8,326 nt of DNA from Bacillota bacterium (GTDB lineage: Bacteria; Bacillota; Dethiobacteria; Dethiobacterales; Dethiobacteraceae). The position numbers and the translations under genes were made by a program. The notes under the pieces are model-generated. The model was given only the letters and a program-made list of their open reading frames with translations, did no database searches and had not been told where the DNA came from. Below are positions 1 through 5,752 of the stretch, one piece after another (position 1 is the first letter of the stretch; every line of letters begins with the position of its first letter). The stretch is taken from the NCBI GenBank assembly GCA_012841735.1, contig DUUE01000168.1:1-8326 (forward strand), in the 5' to 3' direction.

Positions 1-50
1 CCGCAGCAGGGAGTACTCTCTAACATTTCAGTTATTTTATGTTTAAAAGT

Positions 51-89
51 AAAATGGCCTCTAGGTTTTGCTTCCTAAAGGCCATTTTT
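51..89 (+). terminator. Intrinsic terminator (possibly bidirectional) closing an unseen upstream gene
   Basis: A perfect 10-bp inverted repeat pairs AAAATGGCCT (51-60) with AGGCCATTTT (79-88) around an 18-nt loop and ends in a T5 run at 85-89. Read on the minus strand, the same stem is followed by ATTTTACTTTT, so it could also stop transcripts of the minus-strand gene at 158-553. In frame 3 a stop codon lies at 21-23, which would suit the 3' end of a gene to the left, but only six codons are visible, so no gene is called. Confidence 0.75.
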
Positions 90-102
90 GTCTACAGTCT
101 GA

Positions 103-130
103 AACCCGCCGGAGGCGGGTTCGTTTTATT
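103..130 (+). terminator. Second tandem intrinsic terminator
   Basis: AACCCGCC (103-110) pairs perfectly with GGCGGGTT (114-121) around a GGA loop, followed by CGTTTTATTT. The GC-rich 8-bp stem with a U-rich tail is the standard rho-independent form on the plus strand. On the minus strand the tail (TTTCAGAC) is weak. It sits 14 bases after the first hairpin. A third, imperfect hairpin (134-151, with a 3-nt bulge) leads into a T7 run at 153-159. Confidence 0.65.
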
Positions 131-157
131 TATGCCGGTAGTGCCGCAGGCGTTTTT

Positions 158-553
158 TTACGTATCAATTACGCTTCTCACAGCTTTGTGATAGAGAGTA
201 ATCATTTTAAAAACAGTATATACGGCCTGTTCATCCGCTCCGCAGAGCCGGCAGAAATAATTGATCTGGCCGATGGTGCCTGCCTGTTCGTTGAAGAGGG
301 AATCTTTGGCCAGAACCCTGCGAATACACCGGTAAAGCTCCCGGTGTTCCGCACTTAAGAGATCTTCCACACCGTGCACAACCTGCCCGGGTTTGGGTCT
401 TGTGCCTCCGGATGCGGCATAAGGTTCATGCCGGCCGTGGCCCCGGATACATTCCAGGTAAACTGCTTCCTCCAGAGGTATAATAAACTGTCCCACAACT
501 TTGCAGCGGGGGCACGGTGTATGTTCATAAAAATCAGCTTTGCAGGATGCCAC
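158..553 (-). CDS. Uncharacterised small Cys-rich protein with two CxxC pairs (putative zinc-binding)
   Basis: A 131-residue protein that I do not recognise. It starts with GTG at 553-551. On the minus strand AAGGGAG (569-563) lies 9 nt upstream, which supports this start. The N-terminal part has C14-P-R-C17 followed by C35, H39 and H42. A second pair, C101-R-L-C104, comes near the C-terminus before a helical-looking tail. Two separated CxxC pairs suggest one split zinc-ribbon-like site, with the Cys/His cluster at 35-42 possibly giving a second metal site. No signal peptide or membrane segment is seen. It is divergent from the pheB-hom-lysC genes, and its 3' end faces the hairpins at 51-151. 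A poorly matched minus-strand promoter may lie at 594-622. The good ribosome site, ordered Cys pairs and flanking terminators favour a real gene, but its function is unknown. Confidence 0.6.
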   Translation of the reverse strand: MASCKADFYEHTPCPRCKVVGQFIIPLEEAVYLECIRGHGRHEPYAASGGTRPKPGQVVHGVEDLLSAEHRELYRCIRRVLAKDSLFNEQAGTIGQINYFCRLCGADEQAVYTVFKMITLYHKAVRSVIDT

Positions 554-567
554 TGATCTTTACTCCC

Positions 568-595
568 TTGACAGTTTCTCTCTTGTTCCTATTAT
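568..595 (+). promoter_or_regulatory. Candidate plus-strand promoter in the divergent intergenic region
   Basis: A consensus TTGACA (568-573) is followed after 16 bp by TATTAT (590-595). It overlaps the 5' leader of the minus-strand gene and points toward pheB, about 215 bases before its start. If active, the transcript would carry a long leader and run through the main pheB promoter at 733-761. The T-rich spacer makes a chance match possible. Confidence 0.3.
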
Positions 596-622
596 TGTAT
601 GAAAAGATATACGGGAGAGTTA
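594..622 (-). promoter_or_regulatory. Weak candidate promoter for the minus-strand Cys-rich gene
   Basis: On the minus strand TACAAT (599-594) would be the -10 box, with TAACTC (622-617) 17 bp upstream as a poor -35. Transcription would begin near 587, giving a leader of about 34 nt before the GTG at 553. Only the -10 box is convincing. Confidence 0.3.
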
Positions 623-732
623 CAGCGGAATAAACGGGCGGCACGCAAACAGCGACAAGCAGTGGGCGGCGGGCAGCTTTGGCAGGGAGTATGACAGTTC
701 AGGAGATTCCGGCCTGCTCCCCCAAAAAAGGG

Positions 733-761
733 TTGCAGCGCGCAGGCGGCAGTGCTATAAT
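733..761 (+). promoter_or_regulatory. Sigma-A type promoter for the pheB-hom-lysC operon
   Basis: TTGCAG (733-738), a 17-bp spacer and TATAAT (756-761) preceded by TG at 753-754 (extended -10) make a near-consensus vegetative promoter. Transcription should start near 768, leaving a leader of only about 43 nt before the first start codon. That is too short for a T-box, lysine riboswitch or similar leader. An inverted repeat, TATCC (763-767) and GGATA (775-779), spans the predicted start site and could be an operator. Confidence 0.75.
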
Positions 762-810
762 GTATCCTGTATATGGATAACTGTCCACGTGTGATAGACA
801 GGAGGTTGCC

Positions 811-1257
811 GTGATCATGCCGCAGGATAAGTTCTACCTGGTACAGGAAAACGTCCTGCCCCAGGTATTGAAAAAAACGGCAAAAGCCAAGGAATTGCTG
901 AAAAGCGGCAGCGCCAGGACTGTCAATGAAGCTGTCGCCCGTGTAGGGATCAGCCGCGGGGCCTTTTATAAATACCGGGACTATATTATCCCGTTCCGGG
1001 AGGCCAGCCGCGGGAAAATCCTTACTGTTGCCCTGATTTTGGAGCACAGGGCGGGAGTGTTGTCTGCAGTGCTGAATACCATTGCACAGGCATCAGGCAG
1101 TATCCTGACCATTAACCAGAATATCCCGTTGCAAGGTGTGGCTAATGCATCCATATCCTTTGAAACGGACAACCTCACTGTGGACGTACACGTGCTGCTG
1201 GCCACACTGGCAGGCATTGCCGGTGTCCGGAAGCTGGAAATTATCGGGCAGAGTTAA
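811..1257 (+). CDS. pheB: HTH-like plus ACT domain protein, PheB family (UPF0735)
   Basis: A 148-residue protein matching the Bacillota PheB/UPF0735 family, exemplified by the ACT protein beside pheA in B. subtilis. Family hallmarks are KFYLVQENVLP near the N-terminus, the segment ending SRGAFYKYRDYI (residues 49-60), which looks like a helix-turn-helix recognition region, and a C-terminal ACT domain (about 70-145) with NQNIPLQGVANASIS. ACT domains usually bind amino acids. The family's biochemical role is not established, but an HTH-plus-ACT layout and its place as first gene before hom suggest a sensor or regulator of this operon (inference). AGGAGG (800-805) serves either GTG at 811 (5-nt spacing) or ATG at 817 (11-nt). 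The ATG start fits the usual family N-terminus slightly better and would remove two residues. Its stop lies 20 nt before hom. Confidence 0.9.
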   Translation: MIMPQDKFYLVQENVLPQVLKKTAKAKELLKSGSARTVNEAVARVGISRGAFYKYRDYIIPFREASRGKILTVALILEHRAGVLSAVLNTIAQASGSILTINQNIPLQGVANASISFETDNLTVDVHVLLATLAGIAGVRKLEIIGQS

Positions 1258-1277
1258 AGAGAGAGGAGTCGTTTGAC

Positions 1278-2564
1278 ATGAAGAAAAACATCACCATCGG
1301 CATGCTGGGCCTGGGAACGGTGGGCGGCGGCACACTGGAAATTTTGCAGAAAAACGGACGGGAACTGGAGCGGAAACTGGGTGTGGGTCTGGAAGTAAGA
1401 CGCATTGCGGTGCGTGATCTCAGGAAACCGCGCAGTGTGACTGTCGACCCCGCCCTGCTCACAGACAATCCGGATCATGTCCTGCTGGACCCGGAGATTG
1501 ACATTGTGGTGGAAGTGATGGGCGGGACGGAAGCGGCCCGCAGGGCCATTACGGTGGCATTGGAAAACGGCAAATATGTGGTTACCGCCAATAAAGACCT
1601 GATGGCCCAGTACGGCCTGGAACTGCTGGCGGTAGCGGAAGCCCGGGGGAAAAATATCTACTATGAAGCCAGTGTGGGAGGCGGTATCCCGCTGATACGG
1701 CCGCTCAAACACTGCCTGGGCGCCAACAAAATCAAACAGGTGATGGGCATCATCAACGGTACCACCAATTTTATCTTAACCCAGATGTCCCGCGAGGGGA
1801 AAGAATTTGACGAGGCGCTGGCGGAAGCGCAGGCCAGGGGCTTTGCCGAAGCCGACCCCACCAATGACGTCTCGGGCAAGGATGCGGCCTACAAGCTGAA
1901 CATCCTGGCTTCCCTTGCATTTTCCACTGAGGTCCGCATGGAAGATATTTTCCTTGAAGGTATCGACAATGTCAAACTGCGTGATATCCGTTATGCCCGG
2001 GAGCTGGGGTACGCGGTGAAACTGCTGGCGGTGGGCGCAGAGACGGAAGCGGGCCTCATGCTGCGTGTCCATCCTGCCCTGATCCCCCTAGACCATCCCC
2101 TGGCGGCGGTGGAGAATGAGTTTAACGCCATTTTCCTGGAAGGGGATGCGGTGGGCGAAGTAATGTTTTACGGCCGCGGCGCCGGCGCCCTGCCTACCGG
2201 CAGCGCCGTCTGTGCCGATATTATGGATGCGGCCCGCGCCATTAAAAACGAACAGCAAAACGGCATCCTGGAAGCAACTTTTACCCGCAAAAAAGTTGTT
2301 CCCATGACGGAACAGCATTCCCGTTTTTACCTGCGCCTGGAAGCGGAGGATGAACCGGGCGTTTTCGCCAAGCTCGCCCATGCTTTCGGTGCGGCCCGCG
2401 TCAGCCTGGATATGATTATTCAAAAGCGCAGTGATGCCAGAACGGCGGAAATTGTGCTTGTAACCCACAATGTAAGCGAAGGCGCATTTGCCACGGCGCT
2501 GGCAAGCCTGCGGGACATGCCTGCCATTCGCAGTATTAACAGTATTTTACGCGTAATTGAATAG
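1278..2564 (+). CDS. hom: Homoserine dehydrogenase with C-terminal ACT domain
   Basis: EC 1.1.1.3. It reduces aspartate-4-semialdehyde to homoserine with NAD(P)H in the cytoplasm, at the branch leading to threonine and methionine. The 428 residues are the usual length for the ACT-containing class. The N-terminal Rossmann fold shows G-L-G-T-V-G (11-16). TANKDLMA (103-110) holds conserved K106 of the nucleotide site. GIINGTTNFIL (157-167) and EADPTNDVSGKDAAYK (191-206) form the catalytic region; E191, D202 and K206 correspond to the substrate-binding and catalytic residues known in the yeast enzyme. Residues from about 349 form an ACT domain (EDEPGVFAKL), typical of threonine feedback control. 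ATG at 1278 has GAGAGGAG (1261-1268) 9 nt upstream. It lies between pheB and lysC with short gaps. No thrB or thrC is adjacent in the window. Confidence 0.97.
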   Translation: MKKNITIGMLGLGTVGGGTLEILQKNGRELERKLGVGLEVRRIAVRDLRKPRSVTVDPALLTDNPDHVLLDPEIDIVVEVMGGTEAARRAITVALENGKYVVTANKDLMAQYGLELLAVAEARGKNIYYEASVGGGIPLIRPLKHCLGANKIKQVMGIINGTTNFILTQMSREGKEFDEALAEAQARGFAEADPTNDVSGKDAAYKLNILASLAFSTEVRMEDIFLEGIDNVKLRDIRYARELGYAVKLLAVGAETEAGLMLRVHPALIPLDHPLAAVENEFNAIFLEGDAVGEVMFYGRGAGALPTGSAVCADIMDAARAIKNEQQNGILEATFTRKKVVPMTEQHSRFYLRLEAEDEPGVFAKLAHAFGAARVSLDMIIQKRSDARTAEIVLVTHNVSEGAFATALASLRDMPAIRSINSILRVIE

Positions 2565-2594
2565 ATCTGGCAAAAAGGAGCGGAGGAAGCAGAG

Positions 2595-3824
2595 ATGGCG
2601 GTAATTGTACAAAAATTCGGCGGCACTTCCGTCGGTAGCGCGGAAAGGATCCTGCGGGTGGCGCAAAGGGTGGACCGCACCGCAGCGGCGGGCAACATGG
2701 TGGCGGTGGTGGTTTCGGCCATGGGGGATTCCACCGATGAGCTGATCAGCCTGGCGCACCGGATTTCGTCCCGCCCGCCGGAGCGGGAAATGGCCATGTT
2801 GCTGGCCACCGGGGAGCAGGTAAGTATTGCTCTTTTAACCATGGCCCTGGCAAAGCTGGGCAGGGAAGCTGTCTCCTTTACCGGTCCCCAGGCGGGAGTA
2901 TTGACTGACGGCAACCCCCTCAATGCCCGCATCCGCGCCTTTACGGCGGAACGGGTCAAAGCGGCCCTGGCGGCTGGCAAGGTGGCGGTGGTGGCAGGTT
3001 TCCAGGGCGCCGATGCGGCAGGAGAAATCAACACCCTGGGGCGCGGCGGGTCCGATACCACGGCGGTGGCCCTGGCGGCTGCCCTGGGGGCCGATGTGTG
3101 TGAAATCTATACCGATGTGGACGGTGTTTTTACCGTGGACCCGCGCATCGTGCCGGAAGCGCGCAAACTGGCGGAGATTACTTATGACGAGATGCTGGAG
3201 CTGGCCAGCCTGGGCGCGAAGGTCCTGCATCCCAGGGCTGTGGAATGCGGCAAAGAGCATGGCGTGGCGATTCATGTCCGCTCCAGCTTTCATGACGGAC
3301 CGGGAACTATCGTGAAGGAGGCGGTAAAAATGGAACGGGGCACTGTCATCAGCGGCATTGCCTGTGATGAAGACCAGGTGAAAATAGCGGTGGTGGGGGT
3401 GCCGGACAGGCCGGGCATTGCGGCCGGGATTTTTACCGCCATCGGCAATGCGGGCATCAATGTGGATTTAATTGTGCAAAGCATTCACCGTAACGGGGAA
3501 AATGATATTCTCTTCACCGTCAGCAGGGATAACCTGGAGAAGGCTTTGGCCGTCCTGGAACCGGTGGTAAAGGAGGTAGGAGCCAAGGATCTGCAATACA
3601 GGCATGATGTGGCCAAAATTTCCGTGGTCGGCGCCGGGATGATCCACGGAACAGGCGTGGCGGCCGGTATGTTTGCCGCCCTGGCTGCTGCCGGCATTAA
3701 TATAGAAATTATTTCCACTTCAGAAATTAAAATTTCCTGCCTGATAGCAGCCGATCGTCTCCATGATGCGGCACGGGCCATTCATGCCCATTTTAAGCTG
3801 GGAGAAGCTGTAGACTGCCCGTAA
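2595..3824 (+). CDS. lysC: Aspartate kinase, LysC type, alpha subunit
   Basis: EC 2.7.2.4. It phosphorylates aspartate, the committed step to lysine/DAP, threonine and methionine. The 409 residues match the monofunctional, two-ACT Bacillus/Corynebacterium class (B. subtilis LysC alpha is 408). The kinase domain (1 to about 245) has KFGGTSVG (7-14), GEQVS (73-77), LGRGGSDTTAVALA (148-161) and YTDVDGVFTVDPR (172-184). Two ACT domains follow: about 262-325 (V-P-D-R-P-G-I-A, then GINVDLIVQ) and about 340-405 (GTGVAAGMFAAL, then GINIEIISTSEIKIS). They form the effector site for lysine and/or threonine inhibition; which one acts here cannot be read from sequence. ATG at 2595 has GGAGG (2582-2586) 8 nt upstream and lies 30 nt after hom. 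A strong internal ribosome site precedes M246 (see the beta-subunit entry). No lysine riboswitch is present. Confidence 0.97.
   Translation: MAVIVQKFGGTSVGSAERILRVAQRVDRTAAAGNMVAVVVSAMGDSTDELISLAHRISSRPPEREMAMLLATGEQVSIALLTMALAKLGREAVSFTGPQAGVLTDGNPLNARIRAFTAERVKAALAAGKVAVVAGFQGADAAGEINTLGRGGSDTTAVALAAALGADVCEIYTDVDGVFTVDPRIVPEARKLAEITYDEMLELASLGAKVLHPRAVECGKEHGVAIHVRSSFHDGPGTIVKEAVKMERGTVISGIACDEDQVKIAVVGVPDRPGIAAGIFTAIGNAGINVDLIVQSIHRNGENDILFTVSRDNLEKALAVLEPVVKEVGAKDLQYRHDVAKISVVGAGMIHGTGVAAGMFAALAAAGINIEIISTSEIKISCLIAADRLHDAARAIHAHFKLGEAVDCP
3315..3321 (+). promoter_or_regulatory. Internal ribosome binding site within lysC
   Basis: A full AAGGAGG sequence lies inside the lysC coding region, 8 nt before an in-frame ATG at 3330. 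It is stronger than the site in front of the full-length gene. It falls exactly at the junction between the kinase and ACT regions, where B. subtilis and Corynebacterium lysC have a second translation start. Confidence 0.75.
3330..3824 (+). CDS. lysC: Aspartate kinase beta subunit from an in-frame internal start
   Basis: Starting at M246 of LysC, this frame gives a 164-residue protein that contains only the two ACT domains and ends at the same stop. In B. subtilis aspartokinase II the beta subunit likewise equals the C-terminal 163 residues of the 408-residue alpha chain, so the start falls at the same residue number. In that family alpha and beta assemble into an alpha2beta2 enzyme, with effectors bound between ACT domains of the two chains. 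Direct evidence here is the AAGGAGG at 3315-3321 with ideal spacing. Production of the short form is inferred. Confidence 0.72.
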   Translation: MERGTVISGIACDEDQVKIAVVGVPDRPGIAAGIFTAIGNAGINVDLIVQSIHRNGENDILFTVSRDNLEKALAVLEPVVKEVGAKDLQYRHDVAKISVVGAGMIHGTGVAAGMFAALAAAGINIEIISTSEIKISCLIAADRLHDAARAIHAHFKLGEAVDCP

Positions 3825-3900
3825 AAAGGCGGCGGCAAGCCAATCATTACCGGCAGGAATAATCAAGTCTGCCGTGGAATACAATAGCTAATGTAAAGAT

Positions 3901-3918
3901 AGGTGGTGCTCTGTATTG
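3901..3918 (+). promoter_or_regulatory. Ribosome site that fixes the TTG start of alr
   Basis: AGGTGGT (3901-3907) is 8 nt before TTG at 3916. The frame upstream meets a TAA at 3889 with no ATG or GTG between. An ATG at 3920 is out of frame with alr, so TTG is the best start. Confidence 0.6.
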
Positions 3919-5061
3919 CATGGGTTTCCGCTGCGACCGGCCTGGGCTGAAATTGATTTGCGAGCAGTGGCCCATAATGTCAGGCAGTTTCGGGCACTCA
4001 TCCCGGCAGAAACAAAGCTGTTGGCCATTGTCAAAGCAAATGCCTACGGACATGGCGCCGTTCCTGTGGCCAGGGCGGCCGTGGCCGCCGGCGCTGACTG
4101 GCTGGGCGTGGGTATGCTGGAAGAAGCTGCCGAATTGCGCGACCACGGGCTGGACGTTCCCATTCTCATCCTTGGTTTTACACCTGCATACTATGCGCCC
4201 TATTTGCTGGAATACAAGGTGACACCTTCCCTTTTTACGCCAGAGGAGGCTCTGGCGTTTTCAGAAGCGGCCGTACGAGCCGGGCGGACAATGGACGTCC
4301 ATGTCAAGGTGGATACGGGCATGACACGGGTCGGTTGTTACCCTGCGGAAAGCGCCGCTGATTTTGTTGCCTTTGCCGCAGCATTGCCCGGTTTGCGGGT
4401 GACAGGCCTCTATACACATTTTGCCGCAGCCGACAGTCATGACCTGACATTTGCCCGCCGGCAACTGCAGTGCTTCCTGGACCTGTCGGCAAATCTTCAG
4501 GCGCAGGGTATCCGGATCCCTCTCAGGCATGCGGCCAACAGCGCGGGGGTGATAAATTTTCCGGAAGCGGCACTGGATATGGTCCGCATCGGTATCGGAC
4601 TTTACGGGCTGTTTCCCTCCGCTGAAACCAGGCAGGATGTGGTGCGGCTGCAGCCTGTCATGTCGCTGAAGGCAAAACTGATTTATGTCAAAGAAGTGCC
4701 GGCCGGCACCGGCATTTCTTACGGCAGTACGTATGTAACGGAAAAACCGTCCCGTATTGCCACTTTAAACATCGGCTACGGTGACGGTTACAACCGCCGG
4801 CTTTCCAACCGCGGCCAGGTTCTGGTCCGCGGCCGGCGTGCCCCGGTGGTGGGACGTATCTGTATGGATCAGACAATGATCTGTGTTGACGGCATTACAG
4901 GAGTAAAAACAGGCGACACCGCTCTGCTTTTTGGCCGGGATCAAGCTGCAGAGCTGCATGTGGATGAGGTGGCCGGCTGGCTGGACACCATCAATTATGA
5001 GGTGGTCACCGCAGTCAGCCGCCGGGTACCAAGAGTTTATCTGGGGGAAGATGATAATTAG
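3916..5061 (+). CDS. alr: Alanine racemase
   Basis: EC 5.1.1.1. A cytoplasmic PLP enzyme that interconverts L- and D-alanine, supplying D-Ala for peptidoglycan. The 381 residues fit the family. RPAWAEIDL (7-15) opens the TIM barrel. K40 in AIVKANAYGHG is the PLP lysine. K131 and R138 in VKVDTGMTRVG match the carbamylated lysine and substrate-side arginine known from the Geobacillus enzyme. R224 (DMVRIGIGLYG) contacts the PLP pyridine nitrogen. Y269 (GISYGSTY) is the second catalytic base, and MDQ (318-320) lies in the C-terminal beta domain. It starts with TTG. The 91-nt gap after lysC contains no terminator-like hairpin with a T-run, so read-through from lysC is likely. A TACAAT at 3880-3885 could be a weak -10 box but lacks a good -35. 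mazE begins 12 nt after its stop. Confidence 0.96.
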   Translation: MHGFPLRPAWAEIDLRAVAHNVRQFRALIPAETKLLAIVKANAYGHGAVPVARAAVAAGADWLGVGMLEEAAELRDHGLDVPILILGFTPAYYAPYLLEYKVTPSLFTPEEALAFSEAAVRAGRTMDVHVKVDTGMTRVGCYPAESAADFVAFAAALPGLRVTGLYTHFAAADSHDLTFARRQLQCFLDLSANLQAQGIRIPLRHAANSAGVINFPEAALDMVRIGIGLYGLFPSAETRQDVVRLQPVMSLKAKLIYVKEVPAGTGISYGSTYVTEKPSRIATLNIGYGDGYNRRLSNRGQVLVRGRRAPVVGRICMDQTMICVDGITGVKTGDTALLFGRDQAAELHVDEVAGWLDTINYEVVTAVSRRVPRVYLGEDDN

Positions 5062-5073
5062 GGGGTGCTGTCT

Positions 5074-5346
5074 ATGGCTGAAACAAAAAGGATTATGATT
5101 AGCCTGCCGCATCATTTGCTGGAAGAAGTGGACTATATTGTGGCATCGGAAAAGCGGAGCCGTTCCGATTTTATTCGTGAGGCCATGCGCCTGTATCTTT
5201 CCGAACGTGAAAAAAAACAAATCAGGGAAAAAATGCAGCGCGGTTATAAGGAAATGGCCAAACTGAACCTGCGACTGGCGAACGAAGCCTTTGCTGTGGA
5301 AAATGAGGCCACAATGATTGCAGAATTGATGGTGGGCAAAAAGTGA
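5074..5346 (+). CDS. ndoAI: Ribbon-helix-helix antitoxin (MazE/EndoAI, NdoAI type)
   Basis: A 90-residue antitoxin of the Bacillus EndoAI (YdcD) type. RIMISLP (6-12) is the DNA-binding beta strand, followed by helices at about 13-25 and 30-44 of a ribbon-helix-helix fold (EKRSRSDFIREAMRLYLSER). The C-terminal part, with RGYKEMAKLNLRLANEA (56-72), is the family's toxin-binding segment. The dimer would bind and inhibit MazF and may repress its own operon. ATG at 5074 is chosen because it matches the family N-terminus and has GGGGGTG (5061-5067) 6 nt upstream; GTG at 5065 would place the start within that ribosome site. Its stop overlaps the mazF start (GTGA), as expected for coupled translation. 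alr-antitoxin-toxin is a conserved Bacillota order. Confidence 0.92.
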   Translation: MAETKRIMISLPHHLLEEVDYIVASEKRSRSDFIREAMRLYLSEREKKQIREKMQRGYKEMAKLNLRLANEAFAVENEATMIAELMVGKK

Positions 5347-5702
5347 ACAGAGTTGAAGTTAAACGGGGGCATATCTTTTTCGCCGATTTAAGCCCTGTGG
5401 TAGGTTCGGAGCAGGGTGGCGTGCGCCCGGTGCTGGTTATACAAAATGACGTTGGCAACAAGTACAGCCCGACTGTCATTATAGCAGCCATAACTTCACA
5501 AATTGAAAAAGCAAAACTGCCCACACATGTGGAAGTGGAAGCCAAAGAATACGGACTGGAAAAAGATTCTGTAATTCTTTTGGAGCAGATCCGTACCATT
5601 GACAAACAGCGCCTGCAGGACAAAGTAACTGAACTGGATGAACGGGTCATGCAGCGTGTCAACCAGGCCATCAAAATTTCACTTGGGTTAATTGATTTTT
5701 AA
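5343..5702 (+). CDS. ndoA: MazF/EndoA (PemK-like) mRNA endoribonuclease toxin
   Basis: A 119-residue toxin extremely close to B. subtilis EndoA (116 residues). It has RGHIFFADLSPVVGSEQGG (8-26), R28 and T51 at the positions of catalytic Arg25 and Thr48 of the Bacillus enzyme, KLPTHVEVEA, DSVILLEQIRTIDKQRL, and the family's LIDF C-terminus. The Bacillus enzyme cuts single-stranded RNA at UACAU; the same specificity here is inferred from similarity. The GTG start at 5343 overlaps the antitoxin stop by 4 nt and has GGTGGG (5331-5336) 6 nt upstream within the antitoxin gene. The toxin should be made only when the antitoxin is translated. All key residues are present, so it is probably active. A perfect hairpin starts at its stop codon. 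Confidence 0.96.
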   Translation: MNRVEVKRGHIFFADLSPVVGSEQGGVRPVLVIQNDVGNKYSPTVIIAAITSQIEKAKLPTHVEVEAKEYGLEKDSVILLEQIRTIDKQRLQDKVTELDERVMQRVNQAIKISLGLIDF

Positions 5703-5738
5703 AATACGTAACTGTTACGGTTACGTATTTACTTTTTT
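5702..5738 (+). terminator. Perfect 11-bp hairpin with T-run after mazF
   Basis: AAATACGTAAC (5702-5712) pairs perfectly with GTTACGTATTT (5720-5730) around the 7-nt loop TGTTACG, followed by AC and T6 (5733-5738). This has the form of an intrinsic terminator, but the stem is AT-rich. The T-run abuts the G6 ribosome site of the next gene, so partial termination or an attenuating role is possible. Confidence 0.6.
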
Positions 5739-5752
5739 GGGGGGATGTCCAC

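Noticed and set aside
68..358. A 96-codon plus-strand frame opposite the Cys-rich gene.
   Set aside because: It begins inside the first terminator hairpin, has no ribosome site, and is the complement of a better-supported minus-strand gene.
599..694. A 31-codon plus-strand frame starting at ATG 599, rich in Lys and Arg, as a possible leader peptide.
   Set aside because: It has no ribosome binding site and no attenuation-type run of a single amino acid. The ATG also sits too close to the candidate -10 box at 590-595 for a normal leaderless start.
592..1047. A 151-codon minus-strand frame antisense to pheB.
   Set aside because: It overlaps the main promoter and the recognised PheB coding sequence and looks like a composition shadow.
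2420..3061. A 213-codon minus-strand frame across the hom-lysC junction.
   Set aside because: It is antisense to two well-recognised enzymes, and its Ser/Ala/Arg-rich composition is typical of the complement of a GC-rich gene.
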